Shown here piece after piece: positions 34,741 through 45,463 of a stretch of DNA of 64,000 nt. Source of the stretch: Mytilus californianus (Eukaryota > Mollusca > Bivalvia > Mytilida > Mytilidae); contig NW_026262679.1 in NCBI RefSeq assembly GCF_021869535.1, positions 46,546,426 through 46,610,425 of the forward strand, given 5' to 3'. The notes under the pieces were generated by a model. The model made no database searches, was not told where the DNA came from, and saw only the letters and a program-made list of their open reading frames with translations. The position numbers and the translations under genes are program-made. The first letter of the stretch is position 1; each line of letters opens with the position of its first letter.

Positions 34741-35199
34741 TGATCTGTTACATACATTTGTCAACTGTTGGGGCCGTTACTGTTTCTAGGTATTCAAAAT
34801 TCCATTGGATTATTGCATATTGAAAAATAAGAAGTCATATGTAATTTTTGTAGCTGCAATTTTTCGGGATGTGAAATCATTATATTTACGTGATTTACTG
34901 TCAGAAGGTATTAATAAAATCATCATCATATCAGGATTAAAATTGTGTACGCCAAACGAGCGTTTCGTCTACAAAAGACCCAAGATAGAAAAAATTGGAT
35001 TGCTACGATATATACTGACAATTTTGTAGAACATTATTAGCCTCGTTGTAACCCCCTTTCTTAAAGTGTTGGCCAGTTCAGTAGACGTGTCTATGATTTC
35101 TGGATCAATTGTGACGCTACAACTTATACGTCTATTAGCTTACTTATCTATACTTATGGCACCTTCTTTTATTTATTACATTTTTTATGATTTTAACAA
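34741..35199. other. No gene seen; repeat C fragment
   Basis: 34920-34990 on plus holds the repeat C motif ATCAGGATTAAAATTGTGTA followed by CGCCAAACGAGCG. The remainder is unassigned AT-rich DNA. Confidence 0.5.
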
Positions 35200-36640
35200 C
35201 CCGTTAGCATATACACATGCATGCAATGTTTTACTTATGTTCTATTCTCGCTGTCAATTCATTTTATTGAAAATATAAACCTACCTTTGAATTAAAGAAT
35301 ATATGACTTTCATAGAAATCGATTTCCATCTTTCCCGTTAGATTTTTTTTAGAACATCTTATTTTATGCTGTCTTAGAATATAAGTTTAGTCTGAAAAAG
35401 TTATAACCTAAGTATGATTTAGCGAATATCTGACTTTCATATGACATATTCTATGAAAGTGGTTTCTATTGGTTTTTATAATTACATCTTATTTTATGCT
35501 GTCTGCAAATAAAAATAAACAAATTAATGAAACAATGAATATTGATATGAATTGCTGTTTGTTTTATGACCATGAAATACTGCCAAATTAATATTATGGA
35601 CATTTATTAATGTATTCATAAATGGATTATTGGTTTTGTTTTTTTTTTAAATAGTGACACATAACTGAATAGCAACTAATTGAGGTATTTCTACAATAGG
35701 GAATTTAAAGTGCATAGTAGATGTCAAATCCTAAATTGTTCAAAACTTAAATACATAGGGTTTTTGATACGTGTGCATGTTAACATCGTTGAGAAAGTAA
35801 AATAACAAACATACCGAACTCCAAGGAAAATTCAAATCGGAAAGTCCCTTATCAAAAGGCAAAATCAAAAGCTCAAACACTTCAAACGAATGGAAAACAA
35901 CTGTCATAATCCTGACTTGGTACAGGCATTTCCTCATGTAGAAAATGGTGGATTAAATCTGGTTTTACAGCTAGTATGACAGTTGCATACAATTCCATTA
36001 TATTGACAACAATGTGTGAACAAAACAAACAGACAAAATAGGTGAAAATGTCAAAAATAGGGGTACAGCAGTCAACATTGTGTTATAATCTTAATCTCTA
36101 TAAAGCAAACAAATATAAAATGTCAACAAAGAAAAACAAAATGGCATATAGACAAAGCACATAAGCAAAAATACAGACAAGAATACAAAAAATGACCACA
36201 GCACAACAACACAATGGCGGGATGCATAAGTACCGTTGAAGACCGTACTGTGACTTTTGCTGATGTACATTTTCCCTATCATTTTTGAGTGATTAAAGTC
36301 TGATTGAATTTTGATAAGACACCAATGTTTATTCATATAGCAAATTCAAGATCAATTTGGTCTTTTTGTGTAAAATAAGTTTGTATTCAAAGTCGTAATT
36401 AGCCAAGATAAGATATAATGCAAGTGAGAAATATTGTTCACCTAGTGAGATTCATTATTAGTTTAATTTTGATACTTTAGCGCACTCATTAATGCTTTAA
36501 AAATCAGCACGACTTGATTGCAGCGAAGGAAGTCGAAAGAAAGAAATATATTATATAATAAAAGTGTAGAGAATTTAGCGATGATTGACGTGGACATTTG
36601 CATATTGGAATGTTAATGGAGATTAATATGGCTGCTCTTG
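35200..36640 (+). repeat. Diverged segmental duplication block M3, copy 2, with tail A insert
   Basis: It is collinear with 15881-17440. Tail A (minus strand, 35789-36226) interrupts it, and the block resumes at about 36230 with GTTGAAGACCGTACTGTGAC, matching ATTGAAGATCGTATTATGAC of copy 1. Confidence 0.8.
35789..36226 (-). mobile_element. Retroelement tail A inserted in block M3 copy 2
   Basis: It matches the 5229 copy and extends further 5', reaching the ATGCATCCCGC region that lies downstream of the lineage 1 RT at about 59410. It ends with the lineage's 3' terminus at 35789. Confidence 0.85.
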
Positions 36641-37126
36641 AAAATCATACTATATAAGGGCATTTTTAATAAGTGCTATTTTTGGAGCACAGAGCATCTG
36701 AAAATTGTGGAAAAAAACACAAAAAAATCACTGTTTTTCACCTAGCATTATTTGCACGTGCAATGCATGTGTATTTCAAAGGTACAGCCATAAAGCCGTC
36801 GTATAATACTTCAACCGACCCGACTTACTTTTTAAAGAAAATTAGTAATAAGCAATACAATTGGTTAAACATCTGCATTTTATCAGAATTTCAATTCCGG
36901 ATATTTGTCACACATGAACAGACACTGTTCTTGTTTCTAGTTATAAGCCCACATTAGGCAATTTTGCGATGATCGTTTGTAGTTATTATCATGCGATTTC
37001 TTGTTTACTTCAGAATTTCTGAAGCTTTGTGATTTATTTATGTCGTTAGGTAGTGTTGCTTAGTCGTGTTTGTTGAATTTAACCGTGAAAGTGACAATCT
37101 TTGTATGATGCGTTTGGTTTTCAGGT
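36641..37126. other. No gene recognised
   Basis: It holds a 94-codon plus-strand ORF (36673-36957) without recognisable domains. GTTTGGTTTTCAG just before 37125 resembles a splice acceptor. Confidence 0.35.
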
Positions 37127-37270
37127 ATGTTCGATCTGTTGGATATTCAAATAAAAGAACAATTACACAAGCTCGTTAAAATGGCTCCGTCCGATGGCAA
37201 GAAAAGGTGCTCTGAAGTTGGAGTTGACAAATACACTACCTGCAATTTTGTATTTGTAAAAGTCTGCTAA
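37127..37270 (+). CDS. Short ORF, 47 codons, unknown
   Basis: An ATG-initiated frame reads MFDLLDIQIKEQLHKLVK, then MAPSDGKKRCSEVGVDKY, and ends in TAA. It is preceded by a pyrimidine-rich TTGGTTTTCAG, so it could equally be an exon. The composition (Lys/Asp/Cys) looks protein-like, but I do not recognise a family. It lies just upstream of the decayed coding region at 37340-38430 and may be part of the same mobile-element-derived gene. Confidence 0.25.
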   Translation: MFDLLDIQIKEQLHKLVKMAPSDGKKRCSEVGVDKYTTCNFVFVKVC

Positions 37271-37339
37271 ATGCTGCAGCAATGTGACGTGATGATTTAT
37301 TTATTTATTTTATTTCAATGAACTTTGTAATGATAACTA

Positions 37340-38430
37340 ATTCAACCATATTTAGGTTTCACATGTCTTGTTTTAAAAGCTACAGAAATAAATGAATTTG
37401 AAATCAGTATCACGGCTGCAAAGGAAGCAACAGATATGATGCCAAATTTATCAAATTCTTTGTTGGTTGAAGTAATGTAGACTCGGCCTCTCGATACATT
37501 ATAGTGTATAATTTGCAAGAAAATGTTACATAAAAAGTGCATTACATACCATGCTGGAAGATTAGCAAATCTAAATGATGGTGCTGTTAGAGCAGGCGGC
37601 GCTGATATGATATACTGAATAATTTGCCCAATAACGTAGTGTATCATGCTTTATGTTTGACCACATGCGAAGACTCTTGTTATTTGATCAATGTTGATAA
37701 TGTTAGTGTCTCTCTTACCAAATAACATTAGAAAGACCTACTGCAATTACTCTAAACTCAAGGATTAACTTAAGAAGCACTAAATTGAAGCCATAGTGTT
37801 CATTTCTAAACAAGGACATGGTAAATCGAACATTTAAAATTTGCAAGCGTCTTTTCTATTGGCGACGCATTTAAAGCCAAGAATAACATCTAAGCAAAAT
37901 CGAATTTGACCAAGTTGTCATCGAACTTCTGCCGATCATTCATGCCTTGGGTGAATTTTACTCCACTTCATGCTTTTGTGGAATCGTTAAAAAGTCGGTA
38001 TGCAACCTCCTTAGGACGAAAACAAGCAACTTCAGTAATCTTGTAGCATAAGCACACGGTGGTATTGATATTGCTATAGATGATGCTAGGGTGTTTGTTA
38101 CTGCGTTATATGACTTTAAGTACAAGTTCAACAAATCGCACAATCTAAATTTACTAAGACAACAGTTGGTTATATAAAAAGATAAAAGTGTAATAAATCT
38201 TCCGCCATGTGAGTTAGTGTTTAAGCAACACATACTATATGTGTACGTGCACTATGGCAAAGCAAAGTGTGGGTGTAGGCAAATGTTGCAAACCCAAATA
38301 ATGGCACGCCATGTGAGTTTGGTTGAAAAATTTAGCAAAATGACAAGTGAGAGCCAGTTTTCTTTGATAAACAAATGACATCATACTTTCTACAAGACCT
38401 TGCACTTTGTTAGTGTAAGGGGGAAGCATG
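37340..38430 (+). pseudogene. Decayed coding region with LPPCE motif
   Basis: Several plus-strand stretches look like eroded protein: TEINEFEISITAAKEATD (from 37378), ICKKMLHKKCITYHAGRL (from 37515), ARVFVTALYDFKYKF (about 38090) and NLPPCELVFKQHILY (from 38196). The last matches, by memory, the LPPC-x5-QH motif found near the end of many mollusc and cnidarian mobile-element-associated proteins. Stops and frameshifts separate the stretches. The 101-, 91- and 64-codon minus-strand ORFs here are mirror frames. Confidence 0.35.
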
Positions 38431-40034
38431 TGCAGGCAGCATGTGTTAACAAGGAGCAGCGACTCATTTCTAAAACAATATTACGAGAAAAAATACTCAT
38501 AAGTTATGAACATTTCAGTATAACTTACGATCAATTTTAGTCGTAAAAGAGTCGTATTGTATTTATTGTTAATGTGTTCTCAATTCTATTTTTTTTTCCG
38601 ACGTTTCATTTTGTATATAAAAACGGTCATGTCTTATTTTTTTGAATTTGTCATGAAACCCGCTTGCATTCATTACAGTACCGTCGAATGAAAGTTAGTC
38701 GGAGTTGCCCCTTCAATAACTCATGCTCCTTGTATCATCTAAAAAAATATTGTGCATTGAGACTTAAAATGTAAATTGTTTTCAACAAAACTTAGTGACA
38801 TGTCGAATCCTGGAAAACTGAGATGAAATCTAACCTGCAAATGTTGTTGGGTTTTATTAACAATGTGTTTCGGATACTCTTTTAATACCTATTATTCTCA
38901 AATGTATGCAACTCTTGTCCAGAAATGCTATTTATCGAGGTCGAAGATCAAGGTCATTCTGTTGCAGTTATTTATTAGGCTTTGAAATTTCCATCAAACG
39001 TGTTTCCTTCGAAAAAGTTAAATGATACGTTATTCTGACGTCATGTGCAAATAGGAAACACATCAAAGTCGGAACTTAAGCATTGATAAATAATAATACT
39101 TGTTTTACTTATTGAATGGATCATTCATTTTGAAAAAAATCTGCGATTTGTTACTCTAGATGAAAATAGGAATGATAACTTTTTACCTTGATTTAAGGTA
39201 TGATGGCACCAGTTTTCATATTTACGACACATATTTCCAAAAAGTACACGATTTAAGCTTTCCAGTGAGCTATTATAATGCCATGAGGTATGTAGGTAAT
39301 TTAAGTTTCTATAATTGTCCTTTCTGCCGCTCCACTATAACCAATTGTTCAAATTCTTATTTTAATTACCAAACAGAAACTAATCTAACTGATAACTTAT
39401 TGCAAGATATTGAAATTTCTTTAGGACGCCAGACACAAACACCAGTATGAAAAAATACTGAAATAAAAAAAAAAAAAGTTACTTCCTATAAATTTATTAT
39501 TGTTCTCTCAGCAGTGTAATATGAGAAACAGTACCATCTTATATTACAAATTAGCAGCAGTAAAAACATTGATGCCATGCTTATTCTACAAATATTTACC
39601 TAGTATCTATGGGATTGTGTCACGTGTAATCCAGCCATCCTTTTCCATTTGATAACTATTTTAGGACATATAAAACATACATGTACTATCGTACACAAAT
39701 CTAACAACTGACGGAAGTTTTAAAGATTTTACTTTAAATCATTATACGGTTGCAATTAAAAACAATGGCAAAATATTAAGCATTGATTGGTGTTTGCTTT
39801 ATAATCAGTCGCAAATAATGCATGCATATTCATGACAAATAAACAATTAATCCAATACGTGGGTTGCAAAGGGTGTTGACCGGGATAAAGCGACATTGTT
39901 TACTGACATTTACGTTACATAACATTGCAGTTGCACAAAAAAAGATTTCTTATGAAATAATTCGGTCGTCTTCTTGAAATTTCTTTTGAAAGTCATTTCT
40001 CTAATGTTCTAGTCCTTCCTTATAAACTAATAAA
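38431..40034. other. No gene recognised; one short ORF
   Basis: AT-rich. It contains the ORF at 39160-39450, listed separately. Confidence 0.4.
39160..39450 (+). CDS. ORF of 96 codons, unknown
   Basis: The frame starts at an ATG and includes FYLDLRYDGTSFHIYDTYFQ and NLSFYNCPFCRSTITNC. Spacing of LDLRYDGTSFHIYD then LSFP faintly recalls the LDL-x-G-x-YDKRDDF-x-FP segment of Penelope-like RTs, so it may be a strongly diverged RT relic. It is followed by an A-rich run (39455-39478), consistent with a retroposed copy. Recognition is weak. Confidence 0.22.
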   Translation: MKIGMITFYLDLRYDGTSFHIYDTYFQKVHDLSFPVSYYNAMRYVGNLSFYNCPFCRSTITNCSNSYFNYQTETNLTDNLLQDIEISLGRQTQTPV

Positions 40035-40640
40035 ATAAGAAAAACAAGTCTGTAGTCAAAACTATAAGTCTTGTTAATAATAAATTTTCATCTAAGCCAT
40101 TTGTTTATCTGTATCTAATGAAATGCATTAAAAACATGTATCTTTTGATGCTTACAAAGTATTACGGGTTAACTTGCAATGGAATTGAGCAATTACCCTG
40201 GGTTTGAAAACATACAGAGGATCATTTTCCCTAGATTGTCAACCTAAGGTTGGCTTTAAAGTGATCACCAATACTCGACCACAAATCTTATCCCAAGTAC
40301 TTTAATATAAATCATATCCCACGCTTTTGCATTTTCAATATTTTGTCAATAATGGATAAGTGCTGATGTCCGTGTGTCTAAATCTATATCCATTGCATGT
40401 ATTAGTGTTAACTTCTCTAAACCTGGAGGTAGTTTCATATTACTAATCAAATAATTCAGACATACATTGTGATAAAAAAAAACAATTGAAATAGCATGAA
40501 TCCAAACGGTTTAAGACAAATTGTCACGATTTCATGAGAACCTAAAATAATGTAAACACTACTTTATTAATTCATCATGGTTACTCAATGAACAACATCA
40601 AAGACTACAACATTCATATCTTTGATTAATAAAAGAAGGT
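40035..40640 (+). repeat. Diverged duplication block M1, copy 4
   Basis: It is collinear with 22740-23640, but at about 40560 AAACACTACTTTATTAATTC is uninterrupted where copy 1 carries the SINE. This is the empty-site allele for that insertion. Confidence 0.8.
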
Positions 40641-40859
40641 ACTGTTGGTTTTATTTCAAGATTGATTCAATACATTTGTACTTTTGTTGTGTTAAATGTA
40701 ATTTGTCTTTAGTTTCAAATATTAATAAACGTTACCAATTTTAATGTTCATACGTGAACTGTCATATTTTGACAGCATATTGGGAGACTATATGAAAATG
40801 GCCCTGGTGTTAATGAAAAGTATACGGGGAACGATGGTCATAGTTCTATATCAAGATTA

Positions 40860-41335
40860 TATACACATCACCAATTCAAAATCCCTATATATTTAACCAA
40901 CCTTTTACAACTTTTTATGTTTAACTTCATGAAAACCATTTATATCATAATATCAACCTTTTAAATGGCAACTTTCAACCAATGTTTAAAGCCTTGCAAT
41001 GATACATTACGTTCCGGAAGACCCCTTCTATAAAAAAAAACACACTGGTGTTCTGTAATCTTATCAGGCATACCTTTCAGCAGACCTATCCTAAAAATTG
41101 TGAAACAAGTTCATGAACAAGTAAATTTTGGTTTGAAATGTTAATAGTATATTTTTTTTCAGCAAAATTTTCATTCATGTTAAATCATTCGCCAGTATTT
41201 GAAAACAACAGCTTCAAATGGACTATCTTTTGTCAGAGTCAGCTACTTGTACACACGTTCTAAATGTGATTTGTTAAATTACTGGTATAACCCACAAAGA
41301 GGCATACAAATTTACCAGAGATATTTTGTGTTGCC
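40860..41335 (+). repeat. Diverged duplication block M4, copy 1
   Basis: It matches 42310-42720. Shared landmarks are CCCTATATATT, CAACTTTCA-CCAATGTTTAAAG, ACGTTCCGGAAG, ACTGGTG/TCTGGTG, AAGTTCATG, TTTTGTCAGAG and AAATGTGATT. Confidence 0.75.
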
Positions 41336-41711
41336 TACTTGTTACTTCTGGTTCAATGTGGAATAAATATCTTTATTCACATATAAAAACCAATTTGACC
41401 AGACTATTAATAGATCTATATGACTTTGATAGAAAATACACGAAATTCAATTTCAAGCTACAGGAACATAAACTTTCATTATCAAGATCAGTCCTAATAC
41501 TTTAAAGATTTTTTAAATCCTTGACCATGATTGTAGTAAACATTTAGAGGTAATAAAATGTCAGCCTCCCTTTTTTCCTTCCTTTTTTTTAACAATCAAC
41601 ATAAAAAACAATAAAAAAAAGTGCAGCTTTATTGCTGTAGAGTGACAAAATACAAAACCAACATGTGACTTCGAGCAATAAAAATAATCAGTTCAGAATT
41701 TTGTTTCAGTA
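41336..41711. other. No gene seen
   Basis: AT-rich spacer between block M4 and repeat B; nothing recognised. Confidence 0.4.
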
Positions 41712-42300
41712 CTCGCTCCAGTTACCCTTCCGAAGCAACTGAGATCACCCCCAGTTTTTGGTGGGGTTCGTGTTGCTCAGGCTTTTCCATTCTCAATTCT
41801 ATGTTGTGTTTTGTGTACTGTTTTTTTTATCATTTCGTCGGTTTTTGTTTTTGCCATGGTATTGTCAATATAAAAAGAAGATGTGGTATGATTACCAATG
41901 AGACAACTCTCCACAAGAGACCAAATGACACAGAAATTAACAACTTTAGGTCATCGTACGGCCTTCAACAATGAATATTTTAAATTTATCTAAAGCAAGT
42001 TCCTTTGGGTAAATTTCGGCAGTATATTTAGAAAAATTCTTGATTATTTGACGAAAAAAATATCATCAAGATAACGGTAAGTATAATTGTTGAATTTATC
42101 AATTAAATGCAATTTAGACGGGTCTTTCCTCTCTAAATAAATCAAATATAAACGGTAATAACTGTCTTTTCTTAGATTAAAATATTTCAGTTTTACACGG
42201 GAAACTCTACAATAAAATTTACGACAAAAGGGACGATTTTTTAGTTTGTTTTCGATTTATGAGTTTAAATATTCCTTTGGTATCCTTTGTCTCTCTTTTA
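41712..42300 (+). mobile_element. Repeat B interrupted by a Penelope insertion
   Basis: Repeat B runs 41712-41867 (to CCATGGTATTGTCA) and resumes at 42243 (GTTTGTTTTCGATTTATGAG). The intervening 374 bp is lineage 2 sequence. The other B copies are continuous across this point. Confidence 0.85.
41868..42242 (-). mobile_element. Lineage 2 insertion with internal inversion
   Basis: Three pieces abut. 41868-41975 is the minus-strand tail 2 terminus. 41980-42130 is minus-strand RT (YRYLDDIF, IYPKELALDK). 42131-42242 is plus-strand RT (NGNNC, FLD, KIYDKRDDF). In intact elements the last two pieces are contiguous and in one orientation. The breakpoint lies at an AAATAAAT-like microhomology. This is the pattern expected of a 5'-inverted (twin-primed) retrotransposition product plus an internal deletion. 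Confidence 0.8.
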
Positions 42301-42309
42301 AGGTGTGAC

Positions 42310-42720
42310 ACAACCAATGCAATATCCCTATATATTCAACCATTTTTTTCAATTTCCACAGTTTTTTACCTTGTATATTCTGAATTTTACATTTATCACC
42401 TTTCCACATGCCAACTTTCATCCAATGTTTAAAGAAGTGACACATGACGTTCCGGAAGTCTCCATTTACATAAAATAGCACTCTGGTGGTACGAACATCT
42501 TAAAAATCATACTGTTTAGCACATCTACCCTAGCATTGTGTTGTAAGTTCATGCCCCAAATTTGTCAAATTATACTTCTTATTCAGCAAAAGTTTGTAAA
42601 TTAACTTGCTAGTTGGTTTAAAACAACAACATCAAACAATTTTGTCAGAGCAGGCTACTTATAAATGTGATTGGTTGATATAGTGTTGTGACACCTAAAC
42701 GATATTTCTTACACTTTAAA
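42310..42720 (+). repeat. Diverged duplication block M4, copy 2
   Basis: It is the partner of 40860-41335, about 1.4 kb away in the same orientation. The 74-codon minus-strand ORF over it (42257-42481) is not conserved in copy 1. Confidence 0.75.
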
Positions 42721-42799
42721 GCCAGAATATGGAAAAGTTGTAAATTAATTTAAAGAAAGACTACTAATCATTTGCTTAAAACATAAAAACCCATAATGG

Positions 42800-43840
42800 C
42801 CAAAACATATTTTTTTCTGAAATATTTGCCGTCATTGCATTACCGCCATTTTCAATTAAAACTTAATATTTGTCACTTATTTATATCTTAAATTAGTTAC
42901 TGAACCAGTTTAATGTAAGACACAAATCTTCTACCTTAAATCTTATTTTTATTCGGCTATACATGTGTAATAACAATAACTGACAATTAGGCAGCAGCAC
43001 ATTCAAAAGAAACGTATATTAGATAAAAATTAAAGCTTAAATAAAGTTTCATTTATATTTTGGGTTTTTTTAGCTGATTGATAAACATAAAATAGTGAGG
43101 CCCGTATTATTAGATTCCTTTCTTTCGAAATGTTTGTATTCCTGTCAACTTATACTTAAGACTGTGTCTTATTCAATTTCAGCTTGAAGTTATGAATTAA
43201 TTTTTTTTTAATCGTACTGTTTATTGTTGTAATACAACTCTCATCAGAATCAGTAAATACTCTGTTTACGTGTTATTTATAAGGATATAGAGCCGCAGTT
43301 CTGCCTAGGATTAACACAATCAGCAAATTAAATTTTCATGGTGTGATCATAGCATCTGGAATCGAGATTTATTCAAATGACAGAATTAAACTCTAGGTAT
43401 TTTTATTTTCTTGTTTCTTTTTAGTAATCATGATTCATGTAAACAAAACTATCAACTTCAATAACCATAATATTGTCTTAATATAAGATCATCATGTCCC
43501 AAAAATTATTTAGATAGTTGTAGTCTATCATAATTATTTTACAATATAGTTAACATAATCCTGTATAGTAAGCAGAATCTCGAACGACATGAGTGACAAT
43601 TTGAATTTGAAAGTTTACACAATTGCTCATAAATTGAACTTTTTATTATTATAAATAAGTCTCTTTTATCATATTATCATTTTGCGGTTTCTCATTAATG
43701 CATATGACCATAAGGCCCTCGATTTCTCAGATTTTTCTTTAATTTTACATGCAACTGCAATATGAATGACTGTGTTTGAATATCACAGATATAGTAGTTG
43801 TCACTACTTGAATTTTAAAGTTTTATGTATCTCTTAAAGT
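42800..43840 (+). repeat. Diverged duplication blocks M5 (weak) and M2, copy 2
   Basis: 42800-42955 weakly matches M5 (CATTGCATTACC, ACTTATTTATATCTTAAA). 42965-43840 matches M2 copy 1 at 33215-34440 and lacks repeat E. Confidence 0.7.
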
Positions 43841-44049
43841 GTCCAGAAAAATAAACTACAGGTAACTACATAAAACAGTGAAAGAATACGATATAAATAC
43901 ACAATGTTTGAGTTTTGATTACTATTATGTATAAACACGATTTTTAGTTTGCTCTTTCTGTACAGTGTTCTGTTACACCCGTGATTAGAGAAGTGTTGGG
44001 CGATCACAAACATGTTTAACTGCGCTAAATCCCTCACGGGGCTGCCCTA
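43841..44049. other. No gene seen
   Basis: Nothing recognised between block M2 and the SINE. A TCTGTTACACCC motif resembles tail 2 faintly. Confidence 0.35.
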
Positions 44050-44225
44050 AATCATGGGCCTATAATTAAGAGGTTGTGATTCATGTCTTGCATATGACAG
44101 GTGTGTTCGATTCGAATCCTAATTGACCAAGATTGTCAGTTTTCCTGCCGAAGGTCAGGGTTTTCCATGGGCACACGGGCTTCTTCCACCAATAAAAACT
44201 GACAGTCACGAAATAGTCGTTATTT
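44050..44225 (+). mobile_element. tRNA-derived SINE, diverged copy
   Basis: The plus strand shows a degraded tRNA head with B-box-like GTGTTCGATTCGAATCC (44101-44117), then ATTGTCAGTTTTCCTGCCGA and CACCAATAAAAACTGACAGT. These match the complement of the 23245 SINE. Confidence 0.75.
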
Positions 44226-45048
44226 TTTTATGTTTTTCTTATGGGGAAAATAATATTTATCGGGGGGTTCACTGCGGCTTTCGATAAAATAGATTAACAA
44301 GAAGATTCACAGAAAAGCGGGTGTGCGATATTACCTGAATATGTAGACTGTGGAGACGGCTGTTGTTTGTGGGTATAAAAAAAATCTGTTGGACTATTGT
44401 TTTGGAAAAAAAGAAATAATTTGTCTTTTTGTATAGTTGCAATTTGACTGTATGCGAAAGCATGATACGTGTTCTACAGTCAGAAGTCAACTTTTTGAAA
44501 AATCAAGACCTACCTCTGCTAATGTAAAACACCAAGCTACAGGGAATATTATGTTCAATCAAGGATCTGCATAGTAAACTCTACAAATTCTTGGTTCAAT
44601 TTGAGCAGTTAAGAAAGGAGCAGCATGAGCAAGGCATGTAGCATAAATAGCTGTACTAAAGTGATCACATGGTTGGATAACACATGTTGAAATATTTTAA
44701 TTTATAGTGAGTAATAATAAAAGCCTATCGGATAGTTACTATACTTGTAGGCTATATACAAAACGAAGCAATGCTATAATAGTATTTTAAAAGATATTTG
44801 TTTTCGCAGTCCATCTTTTATGAAAATAAATCAAAGCTTTTTACTGTTATTAACGTATGAATAATACTTGTTTCTCTCCCTCCACCCTTTATTTTTATCA
44901 TATTCACTAATCAAGATTAACAAACAACATGAACTGTTACTGTTTTCAGTTAGCTTTTTGCTATTTGATTTTTGATTTTATGTATTGTATGCGAATTGTT
45001 TCAAGAAAAGAGATTACATTACGGACCTAGATTGTTTAGTGAAACATG
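44226..45048. other. No gene seen
   Basis: AT-rich; no recognised repeats or domains. Confidence 0.4.
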
Positions 45049-45463
45049 AAAACAACACGTTATCAATTTCATGCGTCCGAAGCGCTTTTCTGGATTTACC
45101 TTCATTAGGAACGCTCAAAGTCGAATATTTGAAATTCTGGGATGTATAAGAACCGAAACTGTTGAAGAGATATATGTTCAAAGGGACATAAAAAAAATCG
45201 CCAAACCAATCTAAGGTAAACTTTGCCGGAGGGAGTTGACATCTTAGTTTTCTTCATAATTTTAAAATTTATAAACGGACAATTTTAGAAAGGTTTGTTA
45301 TAAATCATGTCAGTACCGAAGTACCGACTACTGGGCTGATGATACCCCCGGGGACTAATAGTCCACCAGCAGAGGTGTCGACCCAGTACTGTAAAAAATG
45401 AAAACAACACGTTATAAATTTCATGCGTCCGAAGCGCTTTCTGGATTTACCTTCATCAGGAAT
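45049..45463 (+). repeat. Repeat D with 62-bp direct repeats
   Basis: About 62 bp with the core CATGCGTCCGAAGCGCTTT and GGATTTACCTTCAT occurs at 45049-45111 and again at 45402-45463. Between them, 45310-45400 carries the repeat C/D terminus (CCACCAGCAGAGGTGTCGAC). This could be a duplicated element or two copies of one family. Confidence 0.7.
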
